Assembly (NCBI GenBank): GCA_007922195.1
Contig: ML682008.1
Span: forward strand, 9,040,019 to 9,104,018
Length of the DNA: 64,000 nucleotides
Direction of reading: 5' to 3'
Source: Podocnemis expansa
Lineage: Eukaryota; Chordata; Testudines; Podocnemididae
Below the pieces are notes generated by a model. The model was not told the origin of the DNA, searched no databases, and saw only the letters and a program-made list of their open reading frames with translations. The translations under genes and the position numbers were made by a program. Positions 1 through 12,296 of this stretch are shown here, in pieces (position 1 is the first letter of the stretch; each line of letters begins with the position of its first letter).

Positions 1-47
<47 letters not shown>
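1..47. repeat. (TG)n microsatellite
   Basis: The window opens inside an uninterrupted TG dinucleotide run, so its true length is unknown. Frames reading Cys-Val repeats through it are artefacts. Confidence 0.98.
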
Positions 48-48
<1 letters not shown>

Positions 49-2094
49 CATGCGTGCGCGTGCGTACATGCACATGTGCTATATACACATGCTTTATGTA
101 TAGTCTGGATAAAGGAAATTTACCCTGTGACCTTGTTCCTTTTTCTGCCATTCCAAGCCCCTACGCCACCTGTAGAACAGGACTCCAGGCTTACAGAGAG
201 GAAAGGCAAGGAACATGCAAACGGGATGGACACACTTTGGCATAAGCCCCCTGCAGGCATGCAGGAATTTTCTAGTAGAAAATACTGGTGACCCAGTCTA
301 TAATATTTAAAGCAAGTTCTCCCCTCCTGTGCAGAATAGCCTTCACTTTAGATATGATGTTGTTGAGTAGCTGCTGGAGAAGCTGATGGGAGCTGTGCTG
401 TCATTGACAAGGCTGAGGCAAGTGAACTGTGCTGTCATGAGCAAGAATAATGAGCAGGAGCTTCACTATACTTGGTAACTATCCTAAGGGTGGATCTCAT
501 CGCTGGCTCATTCAGCATGGAAAGGAAGAGAAAAACACATCTATAGAACAGTAGGAAAAACAGGGGGAAAAAAATCTTCACAAGTGGAACCTCCCTTCCC
601 TCCACTCCCCAGAGTGTTCTGGTGCAGATATTTTCTGCATAGGGGAAGTATCCCCATATCTCTGAAAAAGCAAAGTAAAGAGATGTGGAAAACGGAAAAA
701 AGAACTGTCAAAACATTGTCAAAGTAGAGAGCTTGCAAAGCATGAAAAGTATAACAAGCTACAGGACCTGTTGTGTTGGAGTCTTTTCAGCAAATACATA
801 AGAAAAGAGAACAGAGTGAAAAAGGTGAAAAAGCACTACAGGGTTTAGGAAGCTTGGAGCATCCAGCACAAGTCAGATCAGTGGATGGGTCAATTGATTC
901 AATAGCAATAAACAAAATGAAAAAGGTGAGGGTACAAGGCTGGTAGAACTGAAAGAATCAGAGATGAGATGTGAGACATTCACTTACAAAAGATACTCTA
1001 AGAACATAGAGGAGATGAAACAATTTAAAGTACTGTCTGGAAGAGGGGTGAAATAATCTGACTGAACTCAACAAGTGGCAAGATATCAAAGGCTCTGTGT
1101 TGTGTAGAAACTATATTTGCCCTCATGAACCTCATATTCTTTGTGACCTGTCCTGCACTGTGCTGTGTACTTTCACAGCACTCAACATGACTAAGAAGTA
1201 TAGAGCTGGTCAGAAAATGGTGTGTATTTCCCTACAGAAAGTGTATCTTTTTGGCAAAAAAGTCTACAACCAAAATCTGACCATTTCAATTAAAAAATGC
1301 TGCTGCAGTGCCTTGTACCCCCATTTTCCTCCATGGACCAGAATCCCAGACCAGGTTACATTTCATGCCCGCTTGCCCCTCCTACGCTGCATAATTAGAG
1401 ATGTAATCTGGCTGGGCAGCCCATGGAAGACAAAGGCAGTATTCAGGACTTGAATTACAGCTCCCATGAATCATCTCTGCATCATTTCTGAATTGAAATG
1501 TTTGGGGTGTTCTGCCTTTTGATAGATGTTCTAAGTTCTGCATGGAAAAGCTGACACATTTTGGGAAAATAATCATTTAACTGAAAGCTCAGTTTTCAGT
1601 TGGAAAAATGGTTTTAACAAAAAATTTTCAACAAGTCCTAGAAGACAATGCTTTTTTGCTTTCTTTTTGCCTGCTACTGTTTATAACAGCTGTTCTGTTT
1701 GCTTAGACATAAATTAAATTACCTGTGCCAAAGTCTATAAAAGACAATAAATTTACTTCAGATTTACAGCAGTGTAACTAAAAGCAGAATGTGATTTTTT
1801 TTTTACGCATAAGACGACCCATTGCTTTGTAAATCATTCTGACCGACGTTTAGTGTGAAAGACACTAGAAAATCAAATTTTAGAATATAATAGGGAGCGA
1901 AGATGATAGTTTGCCAGCTCTCCTCAAAACCTGGGTTGTAATTAAAAAAAGTTTGAAATAATAATGTCCCTGCCCCCGTTTTCCTAATACCCTCATTTAT
2001 GTAGCTTGCATCTCTCTTTAACCACTGACACCAGTGTAGAACAGCCCTTATAGTCTTAGTTATGGCAATAATATCCCTTTTACACATCAGCAGA

Positions 2095-2215
2095 CCACGT
2101 GACCTAGTGGATATTGCAGCAGACTGGGACTAAGAAGACCTGGATTTTATTTATGATGTTACCAACATGCTTCACCACTCAGTTTCCTCATCTGTAAAAT
2201 GGGAGTGATGCTAGT
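2095..2215 (+). repeat. MIR-type SINE fragment
   Basis: The interval has the MIR order of landmarks: a 'gactgggactaagaagacctgg' type head followed by 'cagtttcctcatctgtaaaatggg' type sequence (core at about 2180-2203). The middle is shortened. This is an ancient amniote SINE and is well diverged here. Confidence 0.85.
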
Positions 2216-2378
2216 TTCCTGTTCTGTTCGATTCAGGTTACAATTTGGTTCAATGGCTCTCAGCACCCTCATTATGCAAATTGTTCCCACACCCCTGGCT
2301 TTTAATGATTTTCAGAACCAGCATAATGCAGAGAGACACTAAGAGAGCACGTTCTTTAGTTGCTGCCGTTATTCAGTG

Positions 2379-2929
2379 CAGGGGTGTCAAAGTCATTTAG
2401 CCTTGGGGTCCATTTCTGTCAGCAACTCAGTCTGGCAGCAAACTGATATAAGAAAAAAATAAACTTTACAGGTTTTAAAAATAAACCCCCCCCCACCCCT
2501 AAGCCCCCCACCTCCCACTCTTCCTGCTGCTTCCCCAAGTGCCTGGGCCACATGACCCCAAGTCACTGCTCACCCCAGGCCAGTGGCTCGCCAATCTGCC
2601 CCAGTGGTGCCGGGGTCAGGCCAGGCTGTGCTGACACTGCTCACCCCAGCCCTGAAACAGGCTGCTCCACTCACCCCCCACAGTACCCCCAGCGCAGCAC
2701 TGGAGGCCATCTGGCTTGTCGCAGATCACAGCAACCATACTCTGGCCAGCCACATCCCCTGGGACTGACCAGCTGGCCCAGCACCCATGAAATCTGGCCC
2801 TGGGGGGGAAATGGCTCAGCAGCCCGCACACAGCCGAGTACCCAGGAGCTCCCCCTTCCCCTCACTACACTGCTGAACTAGTGCGGGGCGCAGCAGAGTG
2901 GATCACAGGCTGTATGTTTGACAATGCTG
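2379..2929. mobile_element. Non-autonomous hAT element
   Basis: The ends form an inverted repeat: left CAGGGGTGTCAAAG, right reading inward CAGCATTGTCAAAC. They are flanked by a diverged 8-bp duplication, attcagtg at 2371-2378 and atctagtg at 2930-2937 (6 of 8). An 8-bp duplication with CA(G)...(C)TG termini is diagnostic of the hAT superfamily. The interior is GC-rich and has no transposase; its open frames are fortuitous. Confidence 0.75.
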
Positions 2930-3285
2930 ATCTAGTGATCTGTAGTTCACCCTAGTGGTACAGAAGAACATATGACTGCCTTTTCCTTCTGAATTGTCAG
3001 TCTGCATGGGGCACCTTCATCCAAATGCCAGTTCCCTATTTCATATATCTCTATCCAGCCTTACTTGTAGAGGGATGTGGGTGTGATTGACCTGAATTCT
3101 GGGAATTACATTGGCATATTAAAGCACATTGTCAGCATGCTAGCCATGAGCACAGTGAGCCAGCGTTCTAGTTTCATACAAATGGCAATATCCAAGAAAG
3201 TTTGTATTGACACACGGACAAAAAAAAATTGACCAACTACATTGTATATGTACAGCAAAGAAACGTACAATGACTTTCTCTAGGA

Positions 3286-3887
3286 CAGTGGTTCCCAATC
3301 TTTTCTCTGCCGTGGCACACCTTGATGCCTTCAAATTTTTCGAGGCACACCACCATTAAAAAAAAACAAAACAAAAAACAAAACCTCACAAATATGCAAA
3401 TTAACTTAAATTACTTATGAATATTCATGAACCATGGCACAGTGTTTTGGAAATGCTGCTATGTGGGGTAGCAGAGCGGGGGGGGACACAAAACTGGGGG
3501 TCAGGAGCTGTGTGCGGTGGCAGGAATGAGTGTGGGGAGCACAGCAGGACAAGGGTGGCAAAAGAGGACAAGGGCAGCCATGTGGGGAACAGCACAAGGC
3601 AAGAGAGGACAGAGGAAGGGAGAACACAAGTGACTTTGTGGGGGGGGGGCAGGGGAGCAAGGCACAGCACCCACTTCCCCCTTCTCCCCAGTGGCTCCCT
3701 GCCACCCAGGCCAAATCCTCACCCCACTGCTGCTCCCTCCCACCCCAGTGGGTCCCGTCCTCCTCTCCCCCAGATCTCTTCTGCCTGTGATGGACCCTCC
3801 AGCACCCAGCTACACCCTCCCACACACAGCCACCCCACGGCCCCAGCCACACACCCTCTGCTACATATCCTCTCCCACCCACCTCTG

Positions 3888-3925
<38 letters not shown>

Positions 3926-4390
3926 GCCCCACAAAACCCCCAGCAGCGCTCTCCTCCCCCAGAGCCCTTACCTGGGCTGTTTGCAGGCTGGCTGGCTGAC
4001 ACAAGCTGCTCTGCCCTGCAGCAGGAGATTCACACTCTCCCAGCCTCCCCCAACTCTCTGCTGGCTGGGCTTAAGGTGAAGCCACCTGAACGGTGTGTTT
4101 GGGCTGCTCCTGCTATTTTTAGTGGGACCCCTGAAAGTCCCCGTTCTAGTACCTTCCTCTATTTTTAGGGGGCCAGAATGCTGCCTGCCTAAAAATAGGG
4201 GGCCCCAGAACTGTATTCCAGTGTCTTCCCCCTTACTTTAACCCCTGCCTTTTCCCAGCCCTGCACAGTGTAGGTGGCTGGGCTGAGCAGGGAGGGAACT
4301 TTAACTCCAGCTCTCGGGGATGCTCACAGTGCACTTTGGGTGTTGCCGCAGCACACCAGTGTGCCCCAGTGCACTGGTTGGGATCCGCTG
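3286..4390. mobile_element. Non-autonomous hAT element, 1.1 kb, perfect TSD
   Basis: The left terminus CAGTGGTTCCCAATC pairs with the right terminus, which reads CAGCGGATCCCAACC inward. The flanks are a perfect 8-bp duplication, ctctagga, at 3278-3285 and 4391-4398. The interior is GC-rich with a (CA)n run at 3891-3923. The 195- and 220-residue frames on opposite strands inside it are low-complexity artefacts (Ser/Pro/Cys/Gly-rich, reading through the CA/TG repeat). Confidence 0.92.
3891..3923. repeat. (CA)n microsatellite inside hAT element
   Basis: This is a pure CA run inside the hAT element at 3286-4390. Confidence 0.97.
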
Positions 4391-4642
4391 CTCTAGGATA
4401 GTAAATATATTTTAGCAGTAGGAAGGCTTAATAAATCATGAGAGAATTAACCAGAGGCAATCCATGAGACAGCATCAGTCTCAAAAAATGCATATGTTTT
4501 ACAGAAATCATCTGTGAAAAAGTAAGGAGAAAAACTACTTTCACAATATGATTAATTTCATTCTCTCAAAGATGTGCTCAGCTTGACTCATTATAAACAT
4601 CTTTATAACACCATGGCTAATAACAAAATCCTTTTAACCTGA

Positions 4643-5873
4643 TATCATAGAATCATAGGGTTGGAAGGGACCTCATGAGGTCATTTAGGCCAACCCCCTG
4701 CCAAAAAAAGCAGGACCACTCCCACTAAATTATTCCAGCTAAAGTTTTATCCAGCCAGGCCTTAAACATCTCCAAAGACAGAGATTCCACCACCTCCCTA
4801 GGTAGCCCATTTAAATGCTTTACCAACCTCCTAGTAAGGAAGTTTTTCCTAATATCCAACCTCGACCTCCCCAGCTGCAACTTGAAACCATTGCTCCTTG
4901 TTCTATCCTCTGTTTCTACTGAGAACAGCTGAGCTCCATCCTCCTTGGAGCATCCCTTCAGGTAGTTGAAGGTTGCTATCAAATCCCCCCTCAGTCTTCT
5001 CTTCTGCAGGCTAAATAAGCCTAGTTCCTTCAGTCTTTCTTCACAGGGCTTGTGCTCCAGCCTCTTGATCATTTTTGTTGCCCTTTGCTGGACTCTTTCT
5101 AATTTGTCCACGTCCTTTTTGTAGTGGGGAGCCCAAAACTAGACACAGTATTCCAGATGCAGCCTCACCAATGCTGAATAGAGGGGAATGATCACATCCC
5201 TCGATCTGCTGGCAGTGCTTCTTCTGATGCAGCCCAGTATGCCATTGGCCTTTCTGGCAGCAAGCGCACACTGCTGACTCGTATCCAGCTTCCCATCCAC
5301 CATGACCCCCCGGTCCTTTTCTACGGTGCTGCTACTTAGCCGATCGCTCCCGAGCCTGTAGCAGTGCATGGGATTTTTCCATCCTGTGTGCAGGAGTTTG
5401 CACTTGTCATTGTTGAACTTCATGAGATTGCTTTTGGCGCACTGCTCCAATTTGTCTAGGTCTACTGTCCCGTCCCGTCCCCGCCCCCCCCAGCTTGGTG
5501 TCATCTGCAAACTTACTGAGTGTGCAATCTCTCCCATCATCCAGATCATTGATGAGAATGTTGAACAGAACCAGCTCCAGGAACGACCCCCTGGGGCACA
5601 CCACTCGTTACAGGTTGCCAACTGGCCATTGAGCAATTGATTCCTATCTGCTGAAACCATTGATCTAGCCAGTTTTCTAGCCACCTTACAGTCCACACAT
5701 CCAACCCATACTTCCTTAACTTGCCAATGAGAATGCTGTGGGAAACCGTATCAAAAGCCTTGCTAAAGTCGAGGTATATCACATCAACAGCTCTTCCTGC
5801 ATCCACAAATCCAGTCATCTCATAGATGAGATTTACCCTTAGTGAATCCATGCTGACTGTTCCTGATCACTCT
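4643..5873 (-). pseudogene. CR1 LINE, 5'-truncated, decayed reverse transcriptase
   Basis: On the minus strand this reads the C-terminal half of CR1 ORF2, broken over several frames. It begins near the palm motif region (IYLDFSKAFDTVSHSIL, then VTSGVPQG, then FADDTKLGG) and ends in the CR1 C-terminal segment containing [19 protein letters not shown]. The element ends at about 4643 in the bird/reptile CR1 3' signature (minus-strand ATTCTATGAT octamer repeat). Frameshifts separate the palm from the C-terminal segment, so no functional protein is possible. It lies antisense to MAGI1 within the intron. Upstream parts (endonuclease, ORF1) are missing, which is the usual outcome of incomplete target-primed reverse transcription. 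Confidence 0.93.
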
Positions 5874-6465
5874 ATGTAAAAGAATGTTAAGTTAATAAGA
5901 TTGGTTTAATGTAAAATTTTACAAAGAAAATACTAAAATGTCAGGAAGGTATTTTACCTAAACCTGACTTCATTTTTTATTATGTGTATTATCATAAACT
6001 TTAGGAAATTATACATAACACTAAGAGCATTTTTAAAAATAGCTCTAAGGAAAATTGCCAAAGAGCAGGCTTGATGACAGAAGTCCTCTACCCTGCAAGA
6101 GGTACAGCCTGAATAGCCTCTCTGCAAGAATTTTCTCATTGTCCCAACCCTGAGTTGGTAGGATAACCTGTAAGAGTGACAGAATGGTTCCAGCTTCATA
6201 CACATTCAGTATTTGACCCCTTTGTAGAGTCTTTTTAACCATGGTTCTGATTTTTGTCAAGTAGAAACTGGACTGAGCTGATTTGTCCATTGAAAACAGG
6301 TTTGAGACCCCCCAGTCAGTCATCAGAAAACTTCCATTTATTAACAGTCTCTGTGGGACTGGGTCCAGTCACATAGAGATGAAAAGGACTCTAGACAATA
6401 GTACATCCTACTACCATTGTATCATGAAACGCCATTAAAATAATTTAAAAGTGTGTCCATTAAGC

Positions 6466-6674
6466 CAGGGGTCTCAAACTCAAATCACCACAAGGGCCAC
6501 ATGAGCACTAGTACAGGGCTGTATGAAGAGTAGTATACTAGCCCAAGGGCCGCACCACTGAAACCTTTTCATAAAATGATATTGCAAATATAGGTAATGA
6601 TAGCGCATTGCAGGCTGGTGGAAATAGCTTTAGGGGCCGCATGAGGCCCATGGGCCATGTGTTTGAGACCCCTG
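6466..6674. mobile_element. Short non-autonomous hAT element, perfect TSD
   Basis: The terminal inverted repeats are CAGGGGTCTCAAACTC on the left and GTTTGAGACCCCTG on the right. A perfect 8-bp duplication, cattaagc, lies at 6458-6465 and 6675-6682. At 209 bp this is a deletion derivative with no coding capacity. Confidence 0.95.
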
Positions 6675-6682
6675 CATTAAGC

Positions 6683-8530
6683 ACAGTTAGGTAAATGAAC
6701 TAGGCTTTCAGCTCTGAAAGTCAAATTCTGCTTCATTTATGGGCAGCAGTGCAACTTTGCCAGAGAAATTGGCAAGTACAAGTAGCCCTGTGGTATACCA
6801 TGAGCTGTCCTCATGCTCTTCCGGGGCACTCCTGCAGCATGTGCCCCATCGCCTAATACCAACAACAACCCCCATGAACACCTCCATTGCCACAAACATA
6901 CAAGCACTCTTTCCTCCTTCTAATTTGTATTCTGTCTTCATAAAATTCTTCTTGGCCCAACAAATATCCTGCCTCACCACGCACCTTGTCTTGTCATCAG
7001 TTTTCCCCTCACCTTTCCTCACACAAAGTTTGTGTTCCCCAAACTCTCTTCTCAAGATTTTCCCTCCCCTGCACTAGCCTATGGTCTTCCATAGCTAGTT
7101 TCCACATATCTGAACCTCTGTGGAGAATGAGTGGACAGTAAAAACAAAGACTGCTGCTGAGTAAGGGACCAACTGCCCAGAAGGCATAGCAATACCTGAT
7201 ACCTATTATTGCAGCCTTTTCCATGCCCTCTTCAACAGTTGATTGTCAGTGAATGGGAAGAGCCCTGGGGCCTCAGGCTTCCCACTTTAATGGGTTCCCC
7301 AGCTAAGGGCCCTGCTGCTCCCCAGGCCCTGGCCCTCCACCACAGGGCCCTGGAGCCAGACATTGTGATTGCATGTGGTATTCCCATCCCACTCCTAGGC
7401 TGGCTGATATGTCCCAGGGAGCAGGGCTGGCCATCACATGCGGCTGCCTCCAGCATGACCCTCCAGAGCATGGAGCACTGTTGGGCCACTGCACTGGGAC
7501 TCCCAGAGAGCCACCCGCACCTGCCTGAGACATGGGGTCCTGGCACAGTGGCCTGACAGCTCTCTCAGCCCTGGAGGGCCACACTAGAGGCCACCCGGCA
7601 TGCTGATGGGGCCCACCCCCCAAAGTGCAAAAGGCAGAGGAGCTGGTACTTCCTGAGCTGGTACTTCCACAGACCTGGATCAGCAGGGGCTTTAGGAGCT
7701 GCAGCCCAGGACCCACTTCAGGCTGGGGCCTGGGTCTTTATCCCCTATAGCCCCTGCATTAATCCCTTGGCAAAAAGTGTGTCTCAAGGCAGCAGACTGC
7801 AACACTCCACTTTGCTGCCTTCCTCTTTCCCGACCTCCCAAGTGTCTGCTGAAAGATGGAGCAGTGAAGAGACACATCTTGTCAGCCATTCCTCACCCTA
7901 GAAAATAACATCCAGGCTTATGTGTGAAATTAGCCCGTGAGTCTCTGTCCGGTACACATCATACCTTACCCTGGTACTGGATTTATTTGATACCTTTACT
8001 CAAATGATGTCGTAAACCCAGATTTTGATGCTGCAACAATTCCCTGCTATGAGCAAGGTTGCACAGCCTACTCTGTGCCTACCTCCAGGCAAAAAAATAA
8101 GGGTTTTCTCATCTACGCTTGGAAATGTACTGGAATTGCTATCCCAGAATAGTTACTCCAATGAATTTCCAAGAGTAAATGAGCCCTTAGTCTTTCAGTT
8201 TCACTGACAACAAATTTATGCAAAAATAAATAATGTACATTTCAGTTGTAAAATATAATGCCCATATAAATGTGAGATGTCATTTCTTCAGAGGATAATT
8301 AGTCTCTTTCAAGAGGTTTAATTATAAAATGCATTAATAAGATGGCAGACAATAATGCCTTCTGCACAAAATTATCAAGAGCTGGTTTTACCATTAGATT
8401 TCTTTACTTAAAAGCCTGCTCATGCAATTAAATTCACTTTTGTGCCACAGGACAACTGTATACCTCTTATGACACTGACATATTTATTCAAGAATTGCAC
8501 AGTTACTAAACAAGTTTAAGATGGGCTGGT
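6683..8530. other. Intron with an unclassified GC-rich island
   Basis: The interval is AT-rich intron apart from about 7240-7760, which is strikingly GC-rich and gives overlapping open frames on both strands. Such two-strand openness reflects composition rather than coding. No family signature or terminal repeat was found for the island, which may be an unrecognised repeat. Confidence 0.4.
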
Positions 8531-9012
8531 GTGAGTCTATGCAAACGTCCATGAGGTCAGATGCAATGCATCCAAGGGTGCTAGCTGATGTGATTGCAAA
8601 ACCATTGGATGTTATCTTTGGAAACCTCTGGCAATTATGAGAGGTCCCAGATGATCAGAAAGAGGCAAATATAGTGAACATCTTCAAAATGGGGTACAGG
8701 AGAATTCGGGGAACTACAGACTGGTCAGCCTCACCTCAGTCCCTAGAAAAATTACGGAGCAGATCTTCAAGGAGTCCGTTTTGTGGCACTTAGAAGAAAG
8801 GTCATCAGGAACAAGTAGCGTAGATTCTTCATGTCTGACCAACCTGCATGCCTTCTATGACAAGATGACTGGTTCTATGGATATGGGGAAAATAGGGGAC
8901 ATAATATAGCCTGACTTTAGCAAGACTTTCGTTGTGGTGTCCCACAGTATTCTTATCAGCAAGGTAAAGAAGTTTGGGTTAGGTGAATGGACTATAGGGT
9001 GGATAGAAAGCT

Positions 9013-9276
9013 GGATAGCTCTGCATTTCTCAACCAGTCTTCAGTGGAACACAGGTGGTCCTCAGACATAGTGGAGGTGTGCCATGGGCAAGGGGGTGGT
9101 GCAATTTAATGCCCCAGCTCTTGATGCACACCTAGAAGCTTTGCTGTGACTGGGGCATTTATCTCCTGCTGCTCTTACCAGCTTTTTTGGGAATGTTTTC
9201 ATCAGGTGTTCCACATAAAGTAATTAATATTTGTACCTGTTCCCCAGTCCACTAAAGGTTGAGAAACACTGTGCTA
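9013..9276. mobile_element. hAT element inserted in CR1 copy
   Basis: The right end (GGTTGAGAAACACTG, about 9259-9274) is the inverted counterpart of the degraded left end (CTGCATTTCTCAACC, about 9022-9036). The flanking CR1 sequence 'gctggat' and 'gctagat' is consistent with a diverged duplication of the target. The exact boundaries are uncertain by a few bases. Confidence 0.65.
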
Positions 9277-9929
9277 GATCATCATTCTGAATGGGTAGTG
9301 GTCAGGGACTCGATGTCTAGTTGGCAGCTGGTAAAGAACAGAGTTCCCTGGATGTCAGTGCTGAGCCTGGTTTTGTTCAACATTTTCAGTAATGATCAGG
9401 AGGATGAAGTTGATTGCATTCTCAGCAAGTTTGTAGATGACACTAAGGGTATACTATACTGCTAGCAGCAAATTCCCTGCTGTCAGTGCACTCTTCCAGG
9501 TTTAATTGAGCTGCAACTCCCACCCCATAATTGGAGTAGCACTAAGTTAACTGGATGGCATTTATGACACAAAAGCATGTCATGGCACAACAGTTGAGTG
9601 TGTGTTGATTGAAATCAGCCTGCTGCCAAAAATGGCCCTCACTGCCTGAAGGCTGTTGCTACTTTAAGAGCTGCTGCCAAAATTGCCCCTTTATGAGGTC
9701 GTCCCTTGACGTGCCACCACCAAAACTGGTCAGAGCAGCTGCTTTTTGTGGCAGTGGGAGCTGCATTTCAAACCTCCTGTTGCCAGTTTGCCTCTGCTGG
9801 CAGTTTTCTTTCAGAGGTGACGGCCACTTTAATTTTAGCCACCTCCAAAAGACCTGGCAGCCAGGGGTAACCTTGGCAGTGGAGGGAGCCTGGGCAGTGG
9901 TGGACTGCAGAGAAGGAGGAGTCCTTGTG

Positions 9930-10030
9930 TCACACATGCATCTGAAGAAGTGGGATTTTCTCCCACACAAGTTCATGCAATAAATACATTTGTTAGTCTT
10001 TAAGTGCCAACAGATGCCTTACTTGTTTTT
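9930..10030 (+). repeat. Fragment of the 'GAAGTGGGATTTTCTCCCAC...' interspersed repeat
   Basis: This has the diagnostic words in order: 'tctgaagaagtggga', 'tctcccaca', 'aataaatacatttgttagtc' and 'tttaagtgcc'. The same words build the palindromic copies at 38544-38901 and 41068-41350 and the fragments near 40280 and 46340. Only one arm is present here. Confidence 0.75.
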
Positions 10031-12296
10031 CATCCTTAGAGGTTTTTTTTAAGGCTCAACTTGCCAGTGCCCTGCCTGGGATGATTTAGTTGGGGCTGGT
10101 CCTGCTTTGAGCAGGTAGCTGGACTAGATGCGCAGCTGAGGTCCCTTCAAACCCTAATCTTCTATGACTCAGAGTGGAGTAAAAATATATAAAAATCCCA
10201 ATACTCTTTACCACATAGCTGCTGTACACATTTTCTCTTTGTGCTGAATATTTTTAAAACTCTGATTGTATGTGCTGGGTGGCTTCTAGTAACAAGATAA
10301 TTATTGATTAGTTAAGTGTAAAATAAGGATAGTTCAAAAAGTGTATAACAGAAGTCACATACTGGCGGCTCTTTATTCTGATGACTTAAGAAAGCTTTAC
10401 ATTTTTATTTCTAATTAACCTATCAATACGGATGTCGCTTAATACTCTTCAGGAATATTATCTTCTCATTATTGCCAGAAAACATGTTGCCCAATTTCAT
10501 AGCTCAGTTGTTTTTATGCATGGCCAGACAATATGAATTAACTTGAACTGAAATAGACTTTTTTTTAGAGAGACCCCTTCACCCTTGCACACTAGCTTCA
10601 TAAGGACATTCAAAACAATTAATATGCAATGGAAAAAATGAATAATGTTTATTTTCTGCTTACACATTATAGAAATACAATGCAGCAGCCTCTTATTTAT
10701 TAATTTAATCATGTCAGTAGAAGAATTAGTGGATTCTGAAAGGCATTTATCTTGACTAACATTAACAATTTTGCCAGAGCTACTGTTTATAATCAGATTA
10801 AATTAATGCTTGTTAAATTTTCCAGATTCTTAGCCCTGGAGACTGCATTGCCACAGAATTAGTGCAGCACAGGCAGGCAGCAGCCAAAAGAGCTTCCCAT
10901 AGTGACCTACCAATGGGCTTCAATCTTAAACTGGTGGGAACATTTTGAGGGTGGGGAGAATAACTCGATTAGACCTTTTTGTTGTGGCTGCCAAGTTTAC
11001 AAATCATTATAATGCCAGTTGTGGGGGTGAGTACTGTGATGCAATGCTTGCTTGCTGGGGACTGGTATGAGACCTCTAAATTGTTTCATGTGAGCCACCA
11101 AGCAGCCATCATCACATGATCTGTTCTCATTACAGCTGTGCATGCAGATCCTTTGTCAAATTGTTTTTAAAGGAAAAAAAACATAATGTAAAAGATTTGA
11201 AGACACAGTTTGTGCCTTTAGGAGGCCAAAATATTAAATTTCAAGAGCTACATTCCCCAAACCCTGCATGTTATCTATGCCTTTGAAAACTGGGGGTTTG
11301 GGATGCAAGTGCTCTCATGAGCTGCCACAGAAAAATGACATGAGCATGACATGTTAGCATTGGATGCAGGTTTGGGGGCTAATTCTCCAGGCATTTGAGG
11401 TTCTGTTCAGATGCTCATTCAAAACGATGGGGATGTTTATCTAAACGTTTAGGAACTATCCAGATGATTTGGTACTCTCTCCACTTAACACCACCCACTT
11501 CTTCACAGGCCTCACATAACAAACGCAATAAAAAACACCTTCCTCCAGAAGGCTCTGCCCCTCTCACTGCTTGGAGAAGTCCTAAAGTGAGAATCCTCCC
11601 TCTCTGTACACCTTCTATAGGTAGCCAGTAGGCCAAGCCTCCCCACCACGTAACATCAGCTTCTGGGGACAGCGAGCCAGTCGCTGCTTTCTTATTTCTG
11701 CAACAGAACGACAGGCTCTTCCACTCCCTGCTATTGTCACTGCACACTAGTATTGTCACACTCTGGGCTGAAGATGCCCAGGCTGCGCTGTGCTGGTATA
11801 TTAACCAGGCCATGCTCACAACACAATTTCATTTGTGGATGAAGAAAGAATGCCAACTAGTATAACAGCACAGAGGCCTGGATCCACAAAGGGACTCTGG
11901 CTTTGCCATGCTGATTGTCACAACACCCTAACTTCTAGGTGGATCCCAGGAACAACAATACAGTGTACAGTCCATGTTAGGTGCCTGGGCACCTGTACGA
12001 GGAATGAAGAGAGAGATGCCTCAGAATGCAATCCCTAAATCCAGTACCCTAGGCAGGGAACCACCTAAGCCAGTCAATGGGAGGTGTTAACAAGAGAGGT
12101 ATGTGCTGAATCCCTCCCTTCTCCCGGTGTGCAGGCTGCAGGGAGGGAGGCATCTGTCTCTGCTTGTGATCTGCAACTGAGCACCCCTCTCACGGAGTTA
12201 GCAGTGCTTAGGTGACAAAATTATTTCTTGTAAGAATGAGTTAGCTGCCTGCCTCAATTCTGCACAAAATGGCCAGAGTAGGAAGCACCTTTATAG

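Larger units (their letters stand above)
8540..10173 (+). pseudogene. CR1 LINE fragment on + strand, decayed and interrupted twice
   Basis: On the plus strand the text follows CR1 ORF2: sequence like 'IAKPL...IF', then 'NIVNIFKMGY', then the palm region ('SHSILISKV'), continuing after 9277 with 'LVLFNIFSND' and 'LSKFVDDTK'. The CR1 3' end follows at about 10076-10173 ('gagcaggtagctggactaga', then 'ggtcccttc', ending 'ttctatgact'). A hAT element sits at about 9013-9276, inside the reverse transcriptase. A second unrelated block at about 9449-10075 replaces the C-terminal part of ORF2. Several stops and frameshifts are present. FADD of the active site reads FVDD here. Confidence 0.85.

Noticed and set aside
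3415..4079. Long open frames of 195 (-) and 220 (+) residues
   Set aside because: They overlap on opposite strands in a GC-rich hAT element with a CA repeat, have low-complexity composition and no domain.
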